64,000 nt of DNA from the NCBI RefSeq assembly GCF_042788235.1, contig NZ_JBHZOL010000089.1, positions 1 through 64,000 of the forward strand, read 5' to 3'. This document shows, piece after piece, positions 34,764-43,407 of the stretch. A model generated the notes under the pieces. It was not told the origin of the DNA. It saw only the letters and a program-made list of their open reading frames with translations, and did not search any database. This stretch comes from Sphaerothrix epifaneia (GTDB taxonomy: Bacteria > Cyanobacteriota > Cyanobacteriia > Phormidesmidales > Phormidesmidaceae). The translations under genes were made by a program, and so were the position numbers. Numbering within the stretch: position 1 is the stretch's first letter; every line of letters begins with the position of its first letter.

Positions 34764-35375
34764 GGCTCCTAAGGCTTAGCAGCCAGTAAAAACCACAGGC
34801 TAGACCAAGCTTAAACAGGGCTTGCTTCACCCCAGCCTTAGCTGGGGTGCCCCGCTTTATGCCCAACCTGGTACTTGAGTTTGCCCTAATCCTCAGTTGA
34901 GGCAGGGGGATAGCTACCGCAGACCGCCTTTTGCTGACTAATAGCAGGTTGGCTTTGAACTGTATCGCCCGGTCAACCAGACAGTACCGCTGATATAGCC
35001 GTAGCCACAAGCTCTGTCGTTAGCTACAACCAGTAAACAACAGGGCTACATTTGCCGCGATCGCTGAGTTTTGCTAGCAGATCCATGCGTTCAGCCAGCT
35101 AAAAGCGCGGATCTGATAAGCTAGAAACAGGAAACAGGCTCTAACCCTATAGCGGCCTGGTGGTCAGCAGCCTCGAAAGAAGTTTTTATGCCTCTTTTGA
35201 GCAAATTGCTTTGCCAAATAAACCAAAACCCACCTTGAGATGCTAGAGTGATGGCAGAGAATGAATATCGGTTGCAGCATTTGTTTCTAGTATTAACGAG
35301 TCTTTGCGTTTTTCCATTGACAGATTTCTCTCCGAAATTTCCCTCTTCATGTTCCTTTAATTTTGGAGATACTCC
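34764..35375. other. 610-base gap between flavoprotein and RRM genes
   Basis: No supported gene. A very stable hairpin, CACCCCAGC (34828-34836) with GCTGGGGTG (34841-34849) and a CTTA loop, lies 65 bases after the flavoprotein stop; it lacks a T-run. A minus-strand frame across this region has no recognisable domain and runs into the flavoprotein. The final ~200 bases are the AT-rich leader of the RRM gene, which may act in cold control as in related genes. Confidence 0.5.
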
Positions 35376-35687
35376 ATGTCAATCTATGTAGGTAACCTGT
35401 CTTATGAGGTTACAGAAGCCGATCTAACCGCAGTTTTTGCAGAGTATGGATCAGTTAAGCGGGTACAACTGCCTACCGATCGGGAAACGGGCCGGATGCG
35501 CGGCTTTGGTTTTGTCGAAATGAGTGCAGAATCCGAAGAAACTGCCGCCATTGAAGCCCTAGACGGTGCTGAGTGGATGGGTCGTGATCTTAAAGTTAAC
35601 AAGGCCAAGCCTCGCGAAAATCGCGGTGGTGGCGGTTCTTTCGGTGGCGGTGGCGGTCGTAGAAACAACTTCTCCCGCAACTACTAA
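35376..35687 (+). CDS. RRM-type RNA-binding protein with glycine-rich tail
   Basis: A 103-residue single-RRM protein of the cyanobacterial Rbp family. RNP2 is IYVGNL (3-8) and RNP1 is RGFGFVEM (43-50). The RRM ends around residue 82, followed by a short Gly/Arg tail (GGGGSFGGGGGRRNNFSRNY). Tail-bearing Rbp proteins are cold-inducible in several cyanobacteria and associate with mRNAs for photosynthetic proteins; this is family knowledge. GGAGAT eight bases before ATG is the ribosome-binding site, and a strong terminator follows. Confidence 0.94.
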   Translation: MSIYVGNLSYEVTEADLTAVFAEYGSVKRVQLPTDRETGRMRGFGFVEMSAESEETAAIEALDGAEWMGRDLKVNKAKPRENRGGGGSFGGGGGRRNNFSRNY

Positions 35688-35791
35688 AGCTTAAGCCTAA
35701 GCCTATATCGCTTCAGCCTTTCCGGCATCGCTGAAGTTGGTTAGCTTTTACGATGTCAGTCGTTTGGTTGTAGAAACTAAATTTTGACTGT

Positions 35792-35824
35792 AAGGATCCA
35801 GACACAATGTCTGGATCCTTTTTT
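35792..35824 (+). terminator. Factor-independent terminator after the RRM gene
   Basis: AAGGATCCAGACA (35792-35804), CAA loop, TGTCTGGATCCTT (35808-35820): a perfect 13-bp stem followed by TTTTG. A second weaker hairpin, CTTCAGC/GCTGAAG, lies just upstream at about 35710-35738. Confidence 0.92.
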
Positions 35825-35924
35825 GTTTGACGTCAACAGCCTGTTTGATCAGTCGCTTTACGGTTGCCCTGGTGCCTTGGCCGTGACAGCACTGTGAGAC
35901 AATACTGTTTTACAGGAGATATTT

Positions 35925-36248
35925 ATGACCGCTGCTTATATTCAAAATGAAGCTGAGTTCAACCAGTTGCTAGAATCTGAAGCCGTGCTGGTGGTAGACT
36001 GCACGGCTTCTTGGTGTGGGCCTTGCAAACTCATTGCGCCTTTGATCGATCAGTTAGAAGAAGCCTATCGCGATCGCGCCAAAGTTTTTAAGCTCGATCT
36101 TGACGAAAACAAGCCAGTCGCCAAGCGATTTGGCATTCGCAGCATTCCTGCCGTCATGTTTTTTAAGCAAGGAGAGCTAGCTGAAACCCTCGTAGGAGCC
36201 AAACCCTATGAAGAATTTAGTGGCGCTCTCGACAAGCACTTAGCCTAA
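35925..36248 (+). CDS. Thioredoxin
   Basis: A 107-residue cytosolic disulphide reductase. The active site is WCGPCK (about 29-34) within VVDCTASWCGPCK, followed by the cis-Pro region IRSIPAVMFFKQGELAETLVG. The DCTASW variant matches the cyanobacterial TrxB/TrxY-like group rather than the canonical DFWAxW TrxM. AGGAGAT lies 8 bases before ATG. Possible targets in this window include gap2-linked and Calvin-cycle enzymes, but no partner is shown. It ends at a terminator shared with the rbc operon. Confidence 0.92.
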   Translation: MTAAYIQNEAEFNQLLESEAVLVVDCTASWCGPCKLIAPLIDQLEEAYRDRAKVFKLDLDENKPVAKRFGIRSIPAVMFFKQGELAETLVGAKPYEEFSGALDKHLA

Positions 36249-36275
36249 AAAAAGGGTGGGCTTATCGCCCACCCT
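36246..36275 (-). terminator. Terminator of the rbc operon
   Basis: AGGGTGGGC (36253-36261) and GCCCACCCT (36267-36275) make a 9-bp stem with a 5-nt loop; on the minus strand the stem is followed by a run of seven T residues. It fits termination of rbcL-rbcX-rbcS and may also stop the convergent thioredoxin gene. Confidence 0.88.
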
Positions 36276-36302
36276 ACGACCTTTTAGGAAGCTTTATTCG
36301 GC

Positions 36303-36644
36303 TTAGTAGCGATAGCTGCTGCCACCGGGCTTATGCACAATAAAGCTGAGAATTTGGCACTGCTTGACGTTGTCAAATCCTACCACCCGCACAAAGCAGT
36401 TAGGATACTCGGAGCGGCAAGCCTGCACTTCATCCAAAACTTCGCGAGTAGAGTTTGCCTTAAACAGAGGCAGCTTCCACATCGTCCAGTAGTAAACTTC
36501 AGGATCCGAAGTTTCGTTAAACTCAACTGCCGGAATATAGCCCATCTTGAGAATATAAGAAATTTGCTTCTCAATTTGCGCATCTGTTAGGGGCGGCAGG
36601 TAAGAAAGAGTTTCGTAACGACGCTCTTTAGGCAGAGTTTTCAT
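36303..36644 (-). CDS. rbcS: Ribulose bisphosphate carboxylase small chain
   Basis: The 113-residue small subunit of form IB Rubisco, which caps the L8 core in the carboxysome. Conserved features are the N-terminal MKTLPKERRYETLSYLPPLTD (in part), a GYIPAVEF strand, YYWTMWKLPLF, RSEYPNCFVRVVGFDN and a C-terminal SFIVHKPG. The length is typical of cyanobacteria. It is the third gene of the rbcL-rbcX-rbcS operon, 108 bases after rbcX, and is followed by a strong terminator. Confidence 0.97.
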   Translation of the reverse strand: MKTLPKERRYETLSYLPPLTDAQIEKQISYILKMGYIPAVEFNETSDPEVYYWTMWKLPLFKANSTREVLDEVQACRSEYPNCFVRVVGFDNVKQCQILSFIVHKPGGSSYRY

Positions 36645-36752
36645 AATTCTTAGAGAGTTGTTGGTTGAAACAAACAGTTAGACAGGGTTGGTGAAGGGTT
36701 GATGGTTAATTGCTTTCGCTTGGACCACAATTAATTCATCTCTGTTTGCCCT

Positions 36753-37139
36753 TCAATCAGCCGAATTTTCAGATTCAGGATTCGCTTCCACATCAGACAA
36801 AGTCATCTGGGTAGCTCGCTCTAGATATTGACGACGGTGCTCCATGTTGGCCTGCTGGATGCTAGCATTTACCATTTCTGGTAAAAATTCAGCAATTTCT
36901 TCAGCAATATGCTGCCGAACGGTCATAATGCGAACGGCTAAATCGGGTTGCTCTTGCAATAGCGCCTGCAAAAATGCTTCGCCATCTTGCAGTTTTTCAC
37001 GCGTGGCAAACGAATTAAGCCAGTAAGACCGAGGCAAATTGGTTTCTCGTAACTGACCGAGGACTGTACGCACTGCTTGGTAAGTAAGATAGCTTACCGT
37101 CACCTTAGCGGTGTCTTTGGCAATTTGTTTTAAATCCAT
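36753..37139 (-). CDS. rbcX: Rubisco assembly chaperone RbcX
   Basis: A 128-residue dimeric chaperone that binds the C-terminal tail of RbcL during L8 assembly. ATG 37139 (MDLKQIAKDTAKVTVSYLTY) is chosen because it matches the family N-terminus; the frame extends 24 codons further without support. Helical signatures YQAVRTVLGQLRETNLPRSYW, FLQALLQEQPDLAVRIMTVR and the EIAEFLPEMV helix are seen. It lies between rbcL and rbcS, the common cyanobacterial arrangement. The C-terminal ~20 residues are acidic and variable. Confidence 0.95.
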   Translation of the reverse strand: MDLKQIAKDTAKVTVSYLTYQAVRTVLGQLRETNLPRSYWLNSFATREKLQDGEAFLQALLQEQPDLAVRIMTVRQHIAEEIAEFLPEMVNASIQQANMEHRRQYLERATQMTLSDVEANPESENSAD

Positions 37140-37295
37140 CGATCTACGAAAACCCTGGGCGATGATTCCCCGCCAGCAGTTTGAGAGCGGATTAGCCTCA
37201 TTAAAGACCAAGTTAGATCAGCGTTTGGTGTCATGGGCAGCAGTTGATTAGGGCTGCTGCCCATCCCAAACAACTCACTCGCCGTCAAAACTGGA

Positions 37296-38729
37296 TTAGA
37301 GCTTGTCCATCGTTTCGAATTCGAACTTGATTTCCTTCCAAAGTTCACAAGCAGCCTGTAGTTCAGGCGACCACTTGCAAGCTTCACGGATGACATCGCC
37401 ACCTTCGCGTACCAGGTCACGGCCTTCGTTACGGGCTTGAACGCAAGCTTCTAGTGCTACGCGGTTAGCGGTTGCACCCGGTGCATTCCCCCAAGGGTGA
37501 CCCAATGTGCCCCCACCAAATTGGAGAACGGAATCATCACCAAAGATTTCAACTAGGGCTGGCATGTGCCATACGTGAATACCACCGGAAGCAACGGCAA
37601 AGACACCGCCCATCGAAGCCCAGTCTTGGGTGAAGTAGATACCGCGAGACTTGTCTTTTTCGATGTAGTTTTCGCGCAGCAGGTCAATAAAGCCCAGGGT
37701 GCTTTCGCGATCGCCTTCCAGCTTACCCACAACTGTACCCGTGTGGATGTGGTCACCTCCAGACATCCGCAAGCACTTAGCCAAAACGCGGAAGTGCATA
37801 CCGTGGTTGCGCTGACGGTCAATTACCGCGTGCATAGCTCGGTGAATGTGCAGGAGCAAACCATTATCGCGGCACCACTTCGCCAGGGTCGTGTTGGCGG
37901 TAAAGCCAGCTGTCAAGAAGTCATGCATGACGATGGGCATTTCGAGTTCTTTGGCGTACTCAGCCCGCTTGATCATTTCTTCGCAGGTAGCAGCGGTGAC
38001 GTTGAGGTAGTGCCCTTTAATTTCGCCCGTTTCAGCTTGCGCTTTATGAATTGCGTCAGCGACAAACAAGAAGCGATCGCGCCAGCGCTGGAAAGGCTGA
38101 GAGTTGATGTTCTCGTCGTCCTTGGTGAAGTCTAGACCACCTCGGAGGCACTCATACACAGCCCGACCGTAGTTTTTCGCGGATAAGCCTAGCTTCGGCT
38201 TGATGGTGCAGCCCAGCAACGGACGACCATACTTGTTGAGCTTGTCACGCTCGACGGTAATACCGTGAGGTGGCCCCTGGAAAGTTTTGAGGTAAGCAAC
38301 GGGAATTCGCAGGTCTTCTAGACGCAGTGCCCGCAGAGCCTTAAAACCAAACACGTTACCTACGATGGAGGTCAACATGTTGGTGACAGAACCTTCCTCA
38401 AATAGATCGAGCGGATAAGCCACGTAGCAGATGTACTGGTTATCTTCGCCGGGAACAGGTTCAATATCGTAGCAGCGACCTTTATAGCGATCGAGGTCAG
38501 TAAGCAGGTCTGTCCACACTGTGGTCCAGGTACCTGTCGAAGATTCTGCAGCCACAGCAGCCGCACACTCTTCAGGAGGAACCCCAGGCTGGGGGGTCAT
38601 CCGGAAGGCAGCCAACAGGTCTGTATCTTTAGGTGTGTAGTCTGGGGTGTAATAGGTCAGCTTATAGTCCTTTACACCCGCATCATATCCAGCAGCTTTT
38701 GACTGAGTCGTTGTCTGAGAGTAAGACAT
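37296..38729 (-). CDS. rbcL: Ribulose bisphosphate carboxylase large chain (form IB)
   Basis: The 477-residue catalytic subunit that fixes CO2 on ribulose-1,5-bisphosphate. ATG 38729 gives MSYSQTTTQSKAAGYDAGVK and has AGGAGAT immediately upstream. Signatures: KDTDLLAAFRMTPQPGVP, the active-site GCTIKPKLGLSAKNYGR, GGLDFTKDDENINSQPF with the carbamylated Lys, HIHRAMHAVIDR and GGDHIHTGTVVGKLEG. The sequence is form IB. An in-frame upstream ATG at 38771 lacks support. The operon continues with rbcX and rbcS. A palindrome 243-265 bases upstream may be a regulator site. Confidence 0.98.
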   Translation of the reverse strand: MSYSQTTTQSKAAGYDAGVKDYKLTYYTPDYTPKDTDLLAAFRMTPQPGVPPEECAAAVAAESSTGTWTTVWTDLLTDLDRYKGRCYDIEPVPGEDNQYICYVAYPLDLFEEGSVTNMLTSIVGNVFGFKALRALRLEDLRIPVAYLKTFQGPPHGITVERDKLNKYGRPLLGCTIKPKLGLSAKNYGRAVYECLRGGLDFTKDDENINSQPFQRWRDRFLFVADAIHKAQAETGEIKGHYLNVTAATCEEMIKRAEYAKELEMPIVMHDFLTAGFTANTTLAKWCRDNGLLLHIHRAMHAVIDRQRNHGMHFRVLAKCLRMSGGDHIHTGTVVGKLEGDRESTLGFIDLLRENYIEKDKSRGIYFTQDWASMGGVFAVASGGIHVWHMPALVEIFGDDSVLQFGGGTLGHPWGNAPGATANRVALEACVQARNEGRDLVREGGDVIREACKWSPELQAACELWKEIKFEFETMDKL

Positions 38730-38971
38730 ATCTCCTCTTCTTTCCTGTGAATCTAAATAAACCTCGAACAAAACCTACCCATCAACTCAGTTGCTACATC
38801 TGACCCAAAGCCAGATGTGAGCGCAGGTGTTCGAAGCACGCTTCTTGACAGCCGAATGCTGGAACAAGTGTCGAAACGATTGCTCCTACCAAATTTCAGG
38901 CATTGCCAAATTCCTATGCCTTAGAATACTACCAGTGTTCTGATAAGTTTGATTTTGAAAGATCTGTATAT

Positions 38972-38994
38972 ATTCATAACTTTTAATTATGAAT
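38972..38994. promoter_or_regulatory. Palindrome upstream of rbcL, possible LysR-type operator
   Basis: ATTCATAA (38972-38979), a 7-base AT-rich spacer, and TTATGAAT (38987-38994) form a perfect dyad, 243-265 bases upstream of rbcL. LysR regulators such as RbcR/CmpR bind AT-rich dyads in rbc promoters, so an RbcR-like site is a reasonable inference. Confidence 0.5.
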
Positions 38995-39061
38995 GTAAAT
39001 AACGTTAGATATCACTTTTTCTCAGAGCGTGAAGAAGGGGTTCCTCGATTGCGCGATCGCT

Positions 39062-39318
39062 GGTAGAGGGGAGGGGAGATGAGAGAGGTAGTAAAGATGG
39101 GGAGGGAGAGAGGAAGATGGGGGAGATGGGGGGACGCGGGGATGGGGGGAGGGAGAGAGGAAGTGATAAGAAATGGCAAAGGTGGGGTTAGGGCAGCAAT
39201 GATCGCCAGACCAACTCTCTCACCTCCCCACCTCCCCCACCTCTCTCATCTCCCCCTTCTCCCCTTCTCCCCTATCTCCCCTTCCCCCCTTCTCCCCTTC
39301 TCCCCCTCCCTTCCCAAC
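39062..39318. repeat. Purine/pyrimidine low-complexity inverted element
   Basis: A purine-rich arm (39062-39165) and a pyrimidine-rich arm (39213-39318) flank about 45 ordinary bases. GGGGAGATGAGAGAGGT (39073-39089) recurs as its exact complement at 39239-39255, so the arms can pair. An 18-base segment (39122-39139) is complementary to bases 11-28 of the window. Confidence 0.7.
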
Positions 39319-39392
39319 ACAAGGTTGACATCTGCCCGCAGGCGAGCTATCAAGACATCATCAAAATTTGATTACATTTTGCGAGGTATGGC

Positions 39393-40508
39393 GTGTTAGC
39401 ACCTTCACTCAGACATTGGGGAATTTTCATGAGCGTGTCTTGTCTGTGGCTGGGGTGGCCAGGTCAGGAGCCAGTGAAAAGCGCGATCGCCACTTCGTTT
39501 TCCCCTACCCGGTCTGGAGTTTTTGACATTGCCCAAGGCATTCCGGCTGAGCCACCTAGCTCTTATGAAGTTTCTCCTCCCCCGCCCCGGCGCGAACCTT
39601 TACCCCCACAGCGCTATTTAGAAGAACAGCAACAAATCGACTACCGGGTAGGTGCTCTGCAAGCAGACTACACAGGCAGTTTGTGGGTTGGTTCCTGGCA
39701 AGGGTTAGCGCGTATCGATCCCAACACAGGTATTGTGCAAGCTCGTGTTACGTTGCCAGATACGGTGATTTCGGCGATGGCTCAAGACCGCGTAGGTCGG
39801 GTTTGGATTGGCACCTATTCAGGGCTATCCCGCGTGGATCCCCGTAGTAACGAAATTACGGCGCAAAATTTCTTTTTGCCTTCTAACCGCATTTTGTCGT
39901 TGCAAATAGATGATCGCGGCTTTCTTTGGGTCGGCACCGATCGCGGCTTGGGGATGATCAGTCCGGATCGGGGATTGCTGATGACTACGCTACAAGATTT
40001 ACCCGGCGTCAGCGCCAATGCGCTGGCTTTAGATCGCGACGGGCAGCTTTGGGTCGGCACGTTGGACGGCATTGTCCGCATTAATACAGCCAGTGCTTTT
40101 CCGATGGTGCGCAATACAGAAGTTCCGGGCGATGTGGTGCAAGCACTCACCCTGGGGCCTCAAGGTCGTTTGTGGGCTGGAACGCCGGATGGTGTTTTTG
40201 TCTTTGATCCACGCAGCGGTCGGCTGTTGCGAGCAGTAACTCAGCTGCGAGGGCGCAATGTCACAGCCCTAGGCTTTGACAGCACCACCAGCCTGTGGGT
40301 AGGGACTCAAGACGGTCTGCTCAAGCTGAACCCTTACAATGGGGCTATTATTGGGCAAGTTCCTGGGTTGCCTTCTAGCTATGTGCTGTCGCTGTCACCG
40401 GATACGGGTAACAAGCTATGGGTAGGCACCCGTCAGGGCTTAGCCTGGGTTAGCCTATTTACTGGAGAAGCGCGATCGCACGGCGCATTTGTTGGCCCGA
40501 TCGAATAA
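39393..40508 (+). CDS. Exported two-component-regulator propeller (beta-propeller) protein
   Basis: A 371-residue protein. After a hydrophobic leader (about 8-25) and a Pro-rich linker, seven repeats of about 40 residues occur, each with LWVGT-type cores: LWVGSWQGLARIDP, VWIGTYSGLSRVDP, LWVGTDRGLGMI, LWVGTLDGIVRIN, LWAGTPDGVFVFD, LWVGTQDGLLKLN and LWVGTRQGLAWV. These are Reg_prop units and make one seven-bladed propeller. Unlike BT-type sensor proteins it has no kinase or membrane domain attached, so it is a stand-alone periplasmic or lumenal binding protein. GTG 39393 is used because it gives a better leader; ATG 39429 is the alternative. Confidence 0.85.
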   Translation: MLAPSLRHWGIFMSVSCLWLGWPGQEPVKSAIATSFSPTRSGVFDIAQGIPAEPPSSYEVSPPPPRREPLPPQRYLEEQQQIDYRVGALQADYTGSLWVGSWQGLARIDPNTGIVQARVTLPDTVISAMAQDRVGRVWIGTYSGLSRVDPRSNEITAQNFFLPSNRILSLQIDDRGFLWVGTDRGLGMISPDRGLLMTTLQDLPGVSANALALDRDGQLWVGTLDGIVRINTASAFPMVRNTEVPGDVVQALTLGPQGRLWAGTPDGVFVFDPRSGRLLRAVTQLRGRNVTALGFDSTTSLWVGTQDGLLKLNPYNGAIIGQVPGLPSSYVLSLSPDTGNKLWVGTRQGLAWVSLFTGEARSHGAFVGPIE

Positions 40509-40544
40509 TCTAAATCGGGCGATTTTGCCAAAAACTATTCAGGA

Positions 40545-40576
40545 TAGGGGCAGGTTTACGCCTAAATCTGCCCCTA
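40545..40576. repeat. Palindrome after the propeller gene
   Basis: TAGGGGCAGGTTTA (40545-40558) pairs with TAAATCTGCCCCTA (40563-40576), 14 bp with one G-T pair and a CGCC loop. It probably ends the propeller transcript, though no T-run follows. Confidence 0.6.
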
Positions 40577-40623
40577 CCAGGGTAATTTCAGAGCTACGTT
40601 GTTTTATGGCTGTAGCCACAAAA

Positions 40624-40694
40624 GTTAGGCACCCAAATTGCTGAAAGCTGCAGACAGAAAAGCTTTCCGTCTGCTCTCTGCCTTCAGTTGCAAC
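40624..40694. repeat. Palindromic intergenic repeat, copy 2
   Basis: Similar over its whole length to 28845-28914. It contains GCAGAC and GTCTGC around GAAAAGCTTTC, a strong hairpin, and outer TTGCTGAA with TTCAGTTGCAA. Like copy 1 it lies at the 3' end of a minus-strand gene. Confidence 0.6.
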
Positions 40695-41143
40695 TACAGT
40701 TCACCGCGAATTTCTTCGACTACGCCGTCGCGCAGCAAAATCTCAACCTGCATTTTTCGGATGAGGTTATCACCCACCGCTACGCGAAAAAAGCTCTCAA
40801 CCTGACCCTGGGCAACTTCATTGTTAAGTTCCAGAGTTTGTACCTGTTGGAGCTGTTGCAAAATTTGGTTCTTTTGCTGGAGTAGTTTACTTTTTTGCTG
40901 GTTTAGCTGGCTTTGAACATTGCCAATTTGCTGAGCGACGGCTGGGCTATCAGGCTGAGGGCTTTGCTTTTGAATTTCTGTTACCGCCCGCTGCCCTTGC
41001 ATTTCGAGCTGTTGTAGCTGGCTGTCAAGCTTATTGAGCTGAGCTTGCAGTTGCTTTTGGGCTTCTTCTTTCCAAAGCGGAGTCACAATCGCCTTAATAT
41101 TGACGACCCGCTTCATCAGCAAGTTAGATTGAGAAACATCCAT
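40694..41143 (-). CDS. YlqD family protein
   Basis: A 149-residue protein that fits the YlqD family. It starts with MDVSQSNLLMKRVVNIKAIV, then a strand-forming VTPLWKEEAQKQLQAQ, a long Gln-rich coiled coil (about 35-105, with repeated Q/L/K heptads) and a C-terminal beta region VESFFRVAVGDNLIRKMQVEILLRDG (in part), ending EIRGEL. ATG 41143 is preferred; an in-frame GTG at 41182 gives 13 extra residues. The role of YlqD proteins is unknown. It lies just upstream of the acyl-synthetase 3' end on the same strand. Confidence 0.8.
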   Translation of the reverse strand: MDVSQSNLLMKRVVNIKAIVTPLWKEEAQKQLQAQLNKLDSQLQQLEMQGQRAVTEIQKQSPQPDSPAVAQQIGNVQSQLNQQKSKLLQQKNQILQQLQQVQTLELNNEVAQGQVESFFRVAVGDNLIRKMQVEILLRDGVVEEIRGEL

Positions 41144-41255
41144 AGGAGTACTGGTCGGCTGAGAAACTCGTTTAGAACGCACATTTACGAGGCAGATGCC
41201 CCACCTGCAATCATCACTCGCTCAACGGGCTGCAAGCGAGCAGCGATCGCGAGAG

Positions 41256-43208
41256 CTATGAAAACATCGCGTCAATCATACCGCGATACTGCTCCATAAC
41301 CACGGCTCGACGAATCTTCAGCGTTTGCGTCATCATGCCATTTTCGACCGTCATAGGTTCGCGGATGATCTTAAAGACGCCAATGCGCTCGTCCGGACGG
41401 TAACCGGGGCGACCTTTGACTTCTCGGTTCAGTTCTTGGCGGTAGAGTTCTTGAATCGAGGGATGGTCAAACGTCAAAGCCTGATGACTGCTGGCCTCTG
41501 TAGCCGTAGTGACCAGGGTTTTGCCCTGCTGGGTGGCCCACTGTTCTAGCGCTTCCAAGTTAGGCACAATCAAAGCGCCCAGCATTTTTTGGTCTTGCCC
41601 TACCAGCATTATTTGGTCGATGTAGGGGCTGCGCTGGCAGGCATTTTCGATCGGTTGTGGCTCAATGTTTTCACCATTGGTTAACACAATCGTATCTTTG
41701 GCTCGTCCGGTAATGATTAAGTCGTCTTGCGGTGTGACTTTGCCCAAGTCGCCTGTGTCAAACCAGCCTTCAGGATCAATCGCTTTAGCAGTGGCTTCTG
41801 GATTTTTATAGTAGCCCTGCATCACTTGTGGCCCTCGTAGCAGTACCAGCCCTTGCTGCCCAACGGCTAGATCTTGTCGGGTTTCGGGGTTGACAATGCG
41901 GGTTTCGGTACCAGGGACGGGCTGACCGTCGGCACCGCGTAAGTTGTGCCAGGGACGGCGAACATGGGTAATGGGAGCTGTTTCAGTCAGGCCATAGCCC
42001 CCTAAGATTTGAATGCCGACAACTTCGTAAAAGTCTTCTAAATGTTCGGCGATAGATCCCCCCCCGCTGACGACAAATTCAATCTGATTGCCTGTGGCTG
42101 CCCGCACTTGTTTGTAAACCAGGCGATCGCCAATTTGATGAATTGGCCATAGAGCGATCGCTTGAATTAAAGCTACGAGCTTGTCACCCAAAGACGGTTG
42201 CAGCTTGTCTAGATTGAGGTTAAACAACGTGCGGCGAGCATAGATATAGCGGTGGCTCTGCTGCAAAAAGAACTGCACTAGCTTTTGCTTGTTGGCAGGC
42301 TGTTCGCGAAACTGCTTTTGCACCCCTTCGTAAATTGACTCCCACAGGCGCGGCACCCCAACCATGTAGCGAGGCTGAAACTGTTTGAGATCTTTCTTGA
42401 CCTGGCGAATGTTGGTGTAGACCTGGCCACAGCCTTGCGATAGCACAAAATACTCAAACGTACGCTCGTAGCAGTGCCAGATGGGCAAGATACTCAGCAC
42501 CCGTTCACCCGGTAGCGGATGGACAACGGCGCAAGCAGCCGTAATTTGAGAAAGCAGGTTGCCGTGGCTGAGCATCACTCCCTTGGGTTTACCAGAGGTG
42601 CCAGAAGTGTACATCAGCGTTGCTAACGCATCTCGTTCAAAGCGAACGGGGCGAAGCGAAGCGCTGTCTGCCAGCGCCATCACCGCCGCAAAATTAAGCA
42701 CTTTAATGGGCAGTTCGGGGGTTGGCTCGTCTGTCAGCAGCACCACAAAGCGGAGCGATCGCGCCTGTACCCCCGCTAATAGCTTTTTCAGCGTTGCCAG
42801 GTCTTGCACCACCAAGGCGACGCTATCGCTGTGTTCCAAGATATACAGCAGTTCATCCGGGTCGGCTTGCGCACCGCGCACCGCATTAACCGCCCCCGCT
42901 AGCATTAACCCTTGATCAGCCACCAACCAGCGAGGCCCATTGTCGGAAAAGAAAGCAACGCGATCGCCGGGTTGAATTCCTAAGCTTTGCAGCCCAGCCG
43001 CAAACTGCTGAATTTTTTGGTGCAGTTCAGCAAAGGTAAGCTTGACTGCTGGTTGACTGTGGGGATCGTGAAGGGCGACGATCTGACCGAACCGTTCGGC
43101 TGTGCGTGCCCAAATTTCAGGGATGCCTTGAGCAGCGCTGTAGTCTACGGATTGCCGTAGGTTTTGCTGTTCTTGTTCGCAGAGCGGACGAACGCTAGGA
43201 AGGGTCAT
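41256..43208 (-). CDS. Long-chain acyl-CoA/acyl-ACP synthetase
   Basis: A 650-residue AMP-forming adenylating enzyme. The P-loop TLMYTSGTSGKPKGVMLSHG (in part), the A5 motif GGYGLTETAP, the A7/A8 motifs WFDTGDLG and a GRAKDTIVLTNGENIEP stretch are all present. In cyanobacteria this family is usually the single acyl-ACP synthetase (Aas) that recycles free fatty acids; ACP versus CoA specificity cannot be told from sequence alone. ATG 43208 has a near-perfect GGAGGTGA seven bases upstream, overruling an ATG five codons earlier. It is probably membrane-associated. Confidence 0.9.
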   Translation of the reverse strand: MTLPSVRPLCEQEQQNLRQSVDYSAAQGIPEIWARTAERFGQIVALHDPHSQPAVKLTFAELHQKIQQFAAGLQSLGIQPGDRVAFFSDNGPRWLVADQGLMLAGAVNAVRGAQADPDELLYILEHSDSVALVVQDLATLKKLLAGVQARSLRFVVLLTDEPTPELPIKVLNFAAVMALADSASLRPVRFERDALATLMYTSGTSGKPKGVMLSHGNLLSQITAACAVVHPLPGERVLSILPIWHCYERTFEYFVLSQGCGQVYTNIRQVKKDLKQFQPRYMVGVPRLWESIYEGVQKQFREQPANKQKLVQFFLQQSHRYIYARRTLFNLNLDKLQPSLGDKLVALIQAIALWPIHQIGDRLVYKQVRAATGNQIEFVVSGGGSIAEHLEDFYEVVGIQILGGYGLTETAPITHVRRPWHNLRGADGQPVPGTETRIVNPETRQDLAVGQQGLVLLRGPQVMQGYYKNPEATAKAIDPEGWFDTGDLGKVTPQDDLIITGRAKDTIVLTNGENIEPQPIENACQRSPYIDQIMLVGQDQKMLGALIVPNLEALEQWATQQGKTLVTTATEASSHQALTFDHPSIQELYRQELNREVKGRPGYRPDERIGVFKIIREPMTVENGMMTQTLKIRRAVVMEQYRGMIDAMFS

Positions 43209-43407
43209 GACCGTCACCTCCATTCGGTGAAAGTTGCATCATGCGGACAATAGTACCGCAGCTACGACCAGCCTACTCGGTTTCAGACCCCTCCCTAAAC
43301 CCGTCAGGACAGAATCCTAACTGGTCAGGGTTACCCCTTGCGACGAGTTCCAGCAGAGTCAGAGTTTTGTAGAGTAGAGCTAAGAGCCAAAACAGGAGAA
43401 TCTTTTC

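Larger units (their letters stand above)
38730..39392. other. 660-base gap between divergent rbcL and the propeller gene
   Basis: The half nearest rbcL contains an AT-rich control region with the palindrome at 38972-38994. The half nearest the propeller gene is occupied by a purine-rich then pyrimidine-rich element (39062-39318). A 106-codon frame through that element is low-complexity and was not accepted as a gene. Confidence 0.6.

Noticed and set aside
34663..35010. 115-codon minus-strand frame overlapping the end of the flavoprotein gene
   Set aside because: It overlaps a well-supported gene by 100 bases, has no start signal or domain, and owes its length to composition.
34764..35200. 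Possible tmRNA or RNase P RNA in the long gap
   Set aside because: The conserved tmRNA and RNase P signature sequences were not found on either strand; only a simple strong hairpin is present.
39079..39399. 106-codon plus-strand reading frame
   Set aside because: It translates the purine- then pyrimidine-rich repeat element into low-complexity Arg/Gly and Ser/Pro/Leu tracts. It has no recognisable domain.
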